Assembly: GCA_002256685.1 (NCBI GenBank)
Contig: NQJH01000227.1
Location: 1-5,740 of the forward strand
Length of the DNA stretch: 5,740 nucleotides
Direction of reading: 5' to 3'
Source of the DNA: Methylococcaceae bacterium NSP1-2
GTDB lineage: Bacteria > Pseudomonadota > Gammaproteobacteria > Methylococcales > Methylomonadaceae
The position numbers and the translations under genes are program-made. The first letter of the stretch is position 1; each line of letters opens with the position of its first letter. Shown piece after piece: positions 1-4,817 of the stretch. The notes below the pieces were generated by a model. It did no database searches. It saw only the letters and a program-made list of their open reading frames with translations, and was not told where the DNA came from.

Positions 1-950
1 GTTTGCTGGCTAATTATATTTTTCACCCCGGTCAAGGTCAGCATTTGGATATGTTCCAGCAAGCAATGAGCAATTTTGAGGCAAAACAACAGAGCTTAGG
101 CGATTTTTTTGCACAGTTTCTGCATGGCTTATTTATGAATCCTGTCGCTGCATTAGCGCAAGGAAATATATTAGCGGTGGTAGTTTTTGCTTTATTTATG
201 GGTATCGCACTGGTGATTGGTGGTGAGCGTTATCGTAATATTCTCGTCTTATTGCAAGAACTGTTGGAAATAATCATGCAAATGGTGAGTTGGATTATGA
301 GGATCGCGCCTGTTGGTATTATGGCGTTATTGGTAAAAATGATTGTCAGTCAGGAGCTGGCATTATTGAGCAGTTTGAGTACATTTATCGTGGTGGTAAT
401 GGGGGCTTTGTTAGTGCATGGTGTCATTATGTTACCGTTGATTTTGTATCTGGTGACAGGGATGAAACCACTCTACTTTTGGCGTGGAGCGCGTGAGGCA
501 TTGGTCACCGCATTTGCGACCTGTTCAAGTTCTGCGACCGTACCGATTACCTTACGATGCGTTGAACATAATCTGCATGTTCGCAAAGAAATTGCTCAAT
601 TTGTCGTGCCTTTAGGCGCGACTATTAATATGAATGGCACGGCACTTTACGAAGCCCTCGCCGCTTTATTTGTGGCTAATTTGGTCGGTATCGAATTGAA
701 TTTATTACAACAGTTGATTGTCTTTCTTACCGCATTGTTCGCAGCAATCGGCGCACCGGGTATTCCCAGTGCGGGCATGGTGACAATGGTGATGGTATTG
801 CAATCGGTCGGCTTGCCTGCTGAAGCAATTGCTATTTTATTACCCATAGATCGCCTGATTGATACCCTACGCACCGCCGTCAATGTCGAAGACGATATAG
901 TAGGCAGTTTGGTGGTGCAAAAGCTCGTTAAAGCCCATCCAAAGCACTGA
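1..950 (+). CDS. Dicarboxylate/amino-acid:cation symporter (SDF/DAACS family), 5'-truncated by the window
   Basis: An inner-membrane secondary transporter of the glutamate/aspartate/C4-dicarboxylate symporter family, which takes up anionic substrates with Na+ or H+. About 315 residues are visible. Family members are about 420 long, so roughly 100 N-terminal residues (TM1-2 and most of TM3) lie outside, and the TTG at base 3 is an internal codon. Numbering visible residues: HP1 serine motif C174-S-S-S-A-T-V-P; TM7 motif N209-M-N-G-T; HP2 G250-A-P-G-I-P; TM8 D283, D287, R290, T291, N294 and D298, which match GltPh D390, D394, R397, T398, N401 and D405. R290 is the family's side-chain-carboxylate-binding arginine, favouring an acidic substrate. 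Two oddities: TM7 reads NMNGT instead of the common NMDGT, and no arginine sits at either the GltPh R276 or the EAAT TM8 position. Family is near certain; exact substrate and coupling ion cannot be read. TGA stop at 948-950. Confidence 0.93.
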   Translation, partial: LLANYIFHPGQGQHLDMFQQAMSNFEAKQQSLGDFFAQFLHGLFMNPVAALAQGNILAVVVFALFMGIALVIGGERYRNILVLLQELLEIIMQMVSWIMRIAPVGIMALLVKMIVSQELALLSSLSTFIVVVMGALLVHGVIMLPLILYLVTGMKPLYFWRGAREALVTAFATCSSSATVPITLRCVEHNLHVRKEIAQFVVPLGATINMNGTALYEALAALFVANLVGIELNLLQQLIVFLTALFAAIGAPGIPSAGMVTMVMVLQSVGLPAEAIAILLPIDRLIDTLRTAVNVEDDIVGSLVVQKLVKAHPKH

Positions 951-996
951 TTTTTGCTAACGGATTATAGTTTTTGTACCCCACACACTAAAACAG

Positions 997-1029
997 TTGT
1001 ACAGTAAAAGCGTGTATTAAGATTAATAC
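997..1029 (+). promoter_or_regulatory. Candidate promoter and dyad operator upstream of the cytochrome gene
   Basis: The 117-bp spacer before the cytochrome gene contains TTGTAC (997-1002), a possible -35, and TAAGAT (1018-1023), a possible -10 with a short 15-bp spacer. Overlapping the latter is a perfect dyad, GTATTAA-GA-TTAATAC (1014-1029). A two-base centre is too tight for an RNA hairpin loop, so a dimeric DNA-binding protein site is more likely than a terminator. The -35/-10 match is weak. The dyad is seen directly; its role is inferred. Confidence 0.3.
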
Positions 1030-1067
1030 GCACCCGACACTAATCATTTACAACATGAGGTGAGTTT

Positions 1068-1634
1068 ATGAACATACTAAAACAATCAATGACTGTGGCT
1101 TTATTAGCAGGCTGTTTTTTGACACTGCCCGTTTTAGCGGCGGATAAAGCGGCGGGGGAACAAAAATCGGCAACTTGCGCGGGTTGTCACGGAGCGGGGG
1201 GTAAAAGTAGTAACGCTCAGTTTCCTATTTTAGCCGGTCAGCAACCGACTTATATCGTTAATCAATTGAAGGCGTTTAAATCAGGGAATCGTCATAATTC
1301 GATGATGGAGGGTATGGCGGCGAGTTTAAGCGATGACGATATGGATAATTTGGCGGCTTATTTTTCTAGTCAACCGGCGGTTAAAGCGGGTGGTGATGCG
1401 GCGTTAGCTAAAGCGGGGCAAGCGAAAGCAGCAATGTGTTTGGGTTGTCATGGCGAAGCGGGTGCGGGAAATGGTCAGTTTCCACGCTTAGCAGGTCAAC
1501 ACCCTGATTATTTGGTCAAGCAATTGGCTAGCTTTAAAGACGGAGCGCGTAAAAATGGTCAGATGCAGGGCATGGCGACAACGCTTTCTGAGGAGGATAT
1601 GAAGGTGTTAGCGGCTTATTTTGGTTCGTTGTAG
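1068..1634 (+). CDS. Diheme cytochrome c4 (periplasmic electron carrier)
   Basis: A 188-residue c-type cytochrome. Residues 1-24 form a Sec signal peptide (K5, hydrophobic core, VLA-AD cleavage near residues 24-25), so the mature protein of about 164 residues acts in the periplasm. Two tandem class I heme domains are visible: heme 1 at C37-A-G-C-H41 with likely axial Met M80, heme 2 at C124-L-G-C-H128 with likely axial Met M166. Alignment by eye with Pseudomonas-type c4 places these Mets before the LSDDD and LSEED segments. The halves are strikingly alike (shared FP-LAGQ-P-Y-V-QL, GMA-LS-D and LAAYF), showing internal duplication. Cytochrome c4 typically carries electrons from the bc1 complex to terminal oxidases such as cbb3. 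The ATG follows GAGGTGA (1057-1063), a strong SD. Mature length is shorter than the roughly 190 residues of Pseudomonas c4, mainly between and around the domains. A LAGC lipobox-like match (L13-C16) lies within the signal peptide. Confidence 0.94.
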   Translation: MNILKQSMTVALLAGCFLTLPVLAADKAAGEQKSATCAGCHGAGGKSSNAQFPILAGQQPTYIVNQLKAFKSGNRHNSMMEGMAASLSDDDMDNLAAYFSSQPAVKAGGDAALAKAGQAKAAMCLGCHGEAGAGNGQFPRLAGQHPDYLVKQLASFKDGARKNGQMQGMATTLSEEDMKVLAAYFGSL

Positions 1635-1646
1635 TTGTTGTCGTTG

Positions 1647-1674
1647 GTAGGGGTTCAAGATGTTGAACCCCTAC
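1647..1674 (+). terminator. Perfect 12-bp stem-loop 12 bp after the cytochrome stop codon
   Basis: GTAGGGGTTCAA (1647-1658) and TTGAACCCCTAC (1663-1674) are exact reverse complements around a four-base GATG loop. Its position directly behind the cytochrome stop codon suggests it ends or protects that transcript. It is not followed by a clear T-run on either strand (TTGATGGC on +), so a textbook intrinsic terminator is not proven. The near-perfect symmetry also fits a dispersed palindromic repeat. The structure is seen directly; the function is inferred. Confidence 0.5.
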
Positions 1675-1771
1675 TTGATGGCTTTCGAGTCGTTTTTCGT
1701 GAGTTTTACCTGTTTACTGTAGTTCGTCATAAAACGCATTTCGTGGTGCATTTTTCTTCAAATTTTCTGCT

Positions 1772-1864
1772 TTACCCAAAATCAATCCCGTTTTTAACAT
1801 TGCGTGATGTGTAGAGGTGATTTTTAGAAGTCATCTTTTCAGAATGGATATTCTGAGTATCCAT
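1772..1864 (-). CDS. Candidate small ORF of 30 residues, possibly a frameshifted small gene
   Basis: On the minus strand an ATG (1864-1862) opens a 30-codon frame beginning MDTQNIHSEK and ending at TAA (1774-1772). It is preceded by AAAGGA (1876-1871) at six bases, and further upstream by TTGTCA-N17-TGCAAT (1923-1895), so promoter-like, SD-like and start signals are in the right order. At the GGG before the stop, dropping one base would continue into an adjacent frame that runs to TAA at 1716-1714, giving a hydrophilic product of about 49 residues ending NAFYDELQ. That adjacent frame also has its own ATG at 1800-1798. The product matches nothing I recognise. It could be a real small protein, a decayed gene with one frameshift, or chance, since a 30-codon frame is common at random. 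The start codon lies inside a 10-bp stem-loop. Confidence 0.2.
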   Translation of the reverse strand: MDTQNIHSEKMTSKNHLYTSRNVKNGIDFG

Positions 1865-1867
1865 TCT
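1841..1867. repeat. 10-bp inverted repeat (stem-loop) over the small ORF start
   Basis: AGAATGGATA (1841-1850) and TATCCATTCT (1858-1867) are exact reverse complements with a seven-base TTCTGAG loop. Read on the minus strand, the first arm contains the ATG of the candidate small ORF, so a transcript could fold its start codon into the stem. Part of the element recurs nearby: CCATTCT at 1861-1867 and 1883-1889, and ATTCTGAGT at 1850-1858 and 1885-1893. The pairing is plain; a regulatory role is inference. Confidence 0.45.
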
Positions 1868-1894
1868 CTATCCTTTAATACTCCATTCTGAGTG

Positions 1895-1923
1895 ATTGCA
1901 GCTTTTATTTTCTCAAGTGACAA
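1895..1923 (-). promoter_or_regulatory. Candidate minus-strand sigma-70-type promoter for the small ORF
   Basis: On the minus strand TTGTCA (1923-1918) is separated by exactly 17 bases from TGCAAT (1900-1895). These match TTGACA at five of six and TATAAT at four of six positions. Transcription would start near 1888, about 24 bases before the candidate small-ORF ATG at 1864, leaving room for the AAAGGA ribosome site. Such matches arise by chance in A+T-rich gaps, so support rests on the ordered arrangement with SD and start codon. Confidence 0.25.
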
Positions 1924-1950
1924 TAACAAAATAGGGAGGTGGGTTAAATC

Positions 1951-2009
1951 TGGAGTTAAAAAGCTTTAGCTTTTTGCGATTCGCCAATAGCTAAAGCGAT
2001 TGGACTCCA
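1951..2009. repeat. 59-bp palindromic element, REP/MITE-like
   Basis: The outer ends TGGAGT (1951-1956) and ACTCCA (2004-2009) are inverted repeats. Nested within them GCTTTAGC (1963-1970) pairs with GCTAAAGC (1990-1997), and the centre holds a small GCGA-T-TCGC hairpin (1976-1984). Alternative pairings also exist: AAAAAGCT with AGCTTTTT (1959-1975 region), and CCAAT (1984-1988) with ATTGG (1999-2003). Nested symmetry with short defined ends in a non-coding gap is typical of bacterial interspersed palindromes or non-autonomous miniature elements. No target-site duplication is obvious. Only a genome-wide search would tell whether it is repeated. Confidence 0.45.
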
Positions 2010-2134
2010 CAACTTTCATTCTGATAGTCTGTTTTCTCAGAGGTTTTATTAGTCACGGTTTCTATGGTTGCACGCAATGTTTCTGTTGAATATATCTTTG
2101 TCTACTCACAAGTAGCGTGGATACACCAAAAATT

Positions 2135-2164
2135 TTTACAGGGGTACTTACTTATTTCTATAGC
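2135..2164 (+). promoter_or_regulatory. Candidate promoter for the c-di-GMP gene
   Basis: TTTACA (2135-2140) and TATAGC (2159-2164), 18 bases apart, match the sigma-70 hexamers at five and four of six positions. Transcription would begin near 2171, giving a leader of about 55 bases. An ATAGC-AAGCC-GCTAT inverted repeat (2160-2174) overlaps the -10 and start point and could be an operator or leader hairpin. An AAAAATTTTT palindrome (2128-2137) overlaps the -35. The downstream gene has a normal SD, AGGA (2215-2218), eight bases before its ATG. Confidence 0.33.
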
Positions 2165-2226
2165 AAGCCGCTATCACCAGAGGAGATCAGTTAGTTTGTT
2201 TTAAAATTTCAATCAGGACACAATTA

Positions 2227-4686
2227 ATGAGAGTATTGATAATTGATGATGATCCGCTGACGCAGCGTTTGATACGAGAAACGCTCTCTCCCGATGATTT
2301 CGAAATCATCGAGGCAGAAAATACTGAAGATAGCATCATGCAGGCACTTGAAAAATCCCCCGATCTGGTGTTGCTCGATGTCGTCATGCCCTGCATGGAT
2401 GGTTTTGCTTGCTTCAATGCCTTGCGTGAGCATCTGCCGAGTGGAAGAGGGGTAACATTGCCGGTAGTGATGCTCACTGAGATGAATAATAATACCTCGA
2501 TAGAATATTCATTTGCGATGGGCGCGACCGATTTTATTCATAAACCGATTGATTGCTCTTTGCTGGCTCATCGCTTGCGGTTTGTGATGCGCGCCCATCG
2601 ACTCACTAAAGCACTACAAATTAGCGAGGAACGTCTGCGATTATCGATGCGTGCCGCCCACCAAGGTTTCTATGATCTTGATATCAGAACAGGGCGAGCC
2701 ATAGTCAATGAGGAATACGCTACTATGTTGGGCTATGATCCGGCGACCTTTGAGGAAACTAGGGATTCTTGGCTGGAACGGCTGCATCCTGATGATCGAA
2801 AAGCCGTGAAAAAGACCTGTAGAGCTTATTTGGCAGGAGAATTGCCAGAATACCGAATCGAGTACCGTCTAGCTTGTGCGAATGGAACGTGGAAATGGAT
2901 TTTGTCTGTTGGCAATATCGTCGAGCGTGATTCAAGTGGTGCGCCCTTGCGTATGTTAGGAACGCATACCGACATCGATTATCTGAAACAGAATGAAGAT
3001 CGTCTGAACCTATTGGCGAAAGTCTTTGAGAACAGCGGCGAAGGCATCATGCTGTGTGATGCGACCAATAAAATTGTTCAAGTTAATCAGTCTTTTACTA
3101 ATATCACGGGGTATCTTTCCGAGGAGGTGATTGGCAAAAGTCCTAAGCTATTGTCATCGGGTAATCACGATGTCGCGTTTTATGATCGTATGTGGTGTAC
3201 GATCAATGAAACGGGCTATTGGCAGGGTGAAATCTGGGATAAGCGTAAGAACGGCGAAGTGTTTCCGATGTTGCTCGGCATCTCGACGGTGCGGGGTGCG
3301 TATGACAAGCTGACGCATTATATCGCTGTGTTCTCTGATATTACTGAACACAAGGCTGCCGAGTCCAAGATAGAATATCTAGCGCATCACGATCCTTTGA
3401 CTAATTTGCCTAACCGCACGCTGTTACGCGACCGCTTCGATCAGGCGATTGCGCGTGCGGCACGCAACCATTCACTGGTCGCCTTACTGTTTCTCGATCT
3501 GGATCACTTTAAGCAAATTAATGACACACTGGGGCATGATATGGGCGACCGCTTGCTACAGGCAATCGCAACCCGTTTGGTACAGTGTTTGCGTGACATC
3601 GATACCATCTGCCGCCAAGGGGGGGACGAGTTTATTATCGTGCTAACCGACTTGCTGGATATGGATAGGGTGGTGCAGATTACGCAGAAAATCCTGTTCC
3701 ACTTACACGAACCCTTTGTTATCAATGGACTGCGCATCAGCACCTCATTCAGTATTGGTGTTTGCACTTACCCTACCGACGGCGTGAATTTCCTTGGGCT
3801 ACTCAACAAAGCAGATACTGCCATGTACGCCGCTAAAAAACAGGGGCGCAATACCTTTCGTTTCTTTTCCGACGAGATGAATATTGCCTCAATTGAGCGT
3901 ATAAATTTAGAGAACGGACTACGAAACGCCTTTGAAAAGGGTGAACTGAGCCTACACTATCAGCCGCAGTATGCTATCAATGGTCATCAAATGCTGGGAG
4001 CGGAAGCCTTATTACGCTGGGAAAAATCCGCTGGCGAGTGGATAGCTCCGAACACGTTCATTCCAGTCGCTGAAGAAATTGGTTTGATTGTGCCGATAGG
4101 TCACTGGGTATTACATGAAGCCTGTCGGCAAAACCAGCGATGGCATGATAACGGCGCAACGCTAACGGTGACCGTCAATGTGTCTGCTGTGCAGTTTAAG
4201 CAGGGTAATTTGGTGCAGTCAGTACGCTCTGCACTGGCATCATCTGGTTTAGAGCCGCGTTACCTAGAGTTAGAACTGACTGAAACAACCTTAATGCAAA
4301 ATACTGAGATGGTCGTGGAGGTCATGACGGAACTCAGAAAACTGGGGGTGAAGTTTGCTATCGATGACTTTGGCAGTGGCTATTCTTCGTTGAATTGTTT
4401 AAAACTTTTTATAGTAGATAATCTCAAGATTGATGCGTCATTTATCAATGAACTCTCCAGCGGACGAGCGAAAGACAGAAGCATTGTTCAGGCAATTATT
4501 CAACTTGGACAGACATTAAATATTAAAGTGCTAGCCGAAGGCGTGGAAACGGAAAGCCAGCTTAAGCAACTTCAACAACTCGGCTGCGACAAGGTACAGG
4601 GTTTTTACTTAAATTATCCCCTCTCGGTAGAACAGTTTGAACGAGAGGTACTGCTACTTTCCAAAAAGCAATCTGCTGAAAAATAA
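2227..4686 (+). CDS. REC-PAS-PAS-GGDEF-EAL c-di-GMP cyclase/phosphodiesterase response regulator
   Basis: An 819-residue cytoplasmic signalling protein with no membrane segments, built to make and/or degrade cyclic di-GMP. Residues 1-120 are a receiver domain with acidic pocket D7-D9, phosphoacceptor D51 (LLDVVMP), T84 and K106 (HKP). PAS 1 spans about 133-253 (PAC end GTHTDID). PAS 2 spans about 260-375 (end FSDITEHK). GGDEF spans about 381-545: DPLTNLPNR (389-397), metal-site LDLDHF (423-428), intact G465-G-D-E-F469 and an inhibitory I-site R456-D-I-D459 exactly five residues before it. EAL spans about 555-805: E593-A-L-L-R-W, NVS, ELTET, IDDFGSGYSSL, LKID, AEGVE and QG are all present, so phosphodiesterase activity is expected. 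Which activity dominates cannot be read. A partner histidine kinase is expected but absent here. ATG 2227 has an SD and no other in-frame start lies close upstream. The gene stands alone, with long gaps on both sides. Confidence 0.95.
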   Translation: MRVLIIDDDPLTQRLIRETLSPDDFEIIEAENTEDSIMQALEKSPDLVLLDVVMPCMDGFACFNALREHLPSGRGVTLPVVMLTEMNNNTSIEYSFAMGATDFIHKPIDCSLLAHRLRFVMRAHRLTKALQISEERLRLSMRAAHQGFYDLDIRTGRAIVNEEYATMLGYDPATFEETRDSWLERLHPDDRKAVKKTCRAYLAGELPEYRIEYRLACANGTWKWILSVGNIVERDSSGAPLRMLGTHTDIDYLKQNEDRLNLLAKVFENSGEGIMLCDATNKIVQVNQSFTNITGYLSEEVIGKSPKLLSSGNHDVAFYDRMWCTINETGYWQGEIWDKRKNGEVFPMLLGISTVRGAYDKLTHYIAVFSDITEHKAAESKIEYLAHHDPLTNLPNRTLLRDRFDQAIARAARNHSLVALLFLDLDHFKQINDTLGHDMGDRLLQAIATRLVQCLRDIDTICRQGGDEFIIVLTDLLDMDRVVQITQKILFHLHEPFVINGLRISTSFSIGVCTYPTDGVNFLGLLNKADTAMYAAKKQGRNTFRFFSDEMNIASIERINLENGLRNAFEKGELSLHYQPQYAINGHQMLGAEALLRWEKSAGEWIAPNTFIPVAEEIGLIVPIGHWVLHEACRQNQRWHDNGATLTVTVNVSAVQFKQGNLVQSVRSALASSGLEPRYLELELTETTLMQNTEMVVEVMTELRKLGVKFAIDDFGSGYSSLNCLKLFIVDNLKIDASFINELSSGRAKDRSIVQAIIQLGQTLNIKVLAEGVETESQLKQLQQLGCDKVQGFYLNYPLSVEQFEREVLLLSKKQSAEK
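2292..2311. repeat. 20-bp perfect palindrome inside the receiver-domain coding sequence
   Basis: CGATGATTTC (2292-2301) is followed directly by its reverse complement GAAATCATCG (2302-2311), a gapless perfect palindrome centred on TTCGAA, about 65 bases after the start codon. It encodes residues around P22-E29 of the receiver domain. A gapless palindrome of this length is unlikely by chance in a window this size. It could be a protein-binding site inside the gene or simply coding coincidence. Confidence 0.4.
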
Positions 4687-4701
4687 GTTTTCACGCTAAA
4701 A

Positions 4702-4797
4702 TTTACCACCATTTGCCCTCTGACAATCAGTCAATACTTTACCAACGCAATCAGTTTTGAGACCATAGCGGGTTAATAGCAGTCAATTATCTATAAA
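4702..4797 (+). promoter_or_regulatory. Spacer with short direct repeats upstream of the Hsp70-like gene
   Basis: The 131-bp gap shows repeated words: TTTACCA at 4702-4708 and 4738-4744, CAATCAGT at 4724-4731 and 4748-4755, and CAGTCAAT at 4728-4735 and 4780-4787. A TATAAA (4792-4797) could serve as a -10, but no good -35 stands at the right distance; TTGAGA (4757-4762) is too far. No sigma-32-type heat-shock promoter and no intrinsic terminator for the preceding gene are visible. These may be regulator sites or chance. Confidence 0.18.
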
Positions 4798-4817
4798 AAA
4801 CTTTCTGAAAAATCATC

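Larger units (their letters stand above)
1635..2226. other. Long intergenic region with several palindromic structures
   Basis: This 592-bp gap between the cytochrome and c-di-GMP genes carries no convincing large gene. It holds a perfect 12-bp stem-loop (1647-1674), a candidate small minus-strand reading frame (1772-1864, with a second frame continuing to 1714), a 10-bp stem-loop (1841-1867), a 59-bp palindromic element (1951-2009), a small CTACT/AGTAG hairpin (2102-2115), an AAAAATTTTT palindrome (2128-2137) and a candidate promoter (2135-2164). The direct repeat ATTCTGAGT occurs at 1850-1858 and 1885-1893. I looked for a c-di-GMP (GEMM) riboswitch ahead of the c-di-GMP gene and did not see its conserved core. 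Confidence 0.6.

Noticed and set aside
647..883. Minus-strand 78-codon frame within the symporter gene
   Set aside because: The + strand encodes clear symporter TM7-HP2-TM8 motifs here; the opposite frame is a by-product of codon composition.
951..1000. Intrinsic terminator after the symporter gene
   Set aside because: A few T-runs are present but the only pairing (AGCA with TGCT) is too weak to form a terminator stem.
1747..1815. Plus-strand GTG-initiated 22-codon frame
   Set aside because: No SD, short, unlike any protein, and antisense to the better-supported minus-strand candidate.
1959..1980. AAAAAGC-TTTA-GCTTTTT as an intrinsic terminator of a small RNA
   Set aside because: The stem is almost entirely A-T and it is better explained as part of the larger 59-bp palindromic element.
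2010..2226. Possible c-di-GMP (GEMM) riboswitch in the leader of the c-di-GMP gene
   Set aside because: The conserved GEMM core sequence and tetraloop/receptor elements are not visible on the + strand; GCAAGCC (2163-2169) is only a superficial likeness.
2187..2477. Minus-strand open frames over the receiver-domain region
   Set aside because: They lie wholly within a strongly supported gene (intact REC motifs on the + strand), have no domain-like content, and look like shadow frames.
3131..3767. Several 60-87-codon frames on both strands within the PAS 2 and GGDEF coding region
   Set aside because: All overlap the intact GGDEF protein in other frames and show no recognisable protein features.
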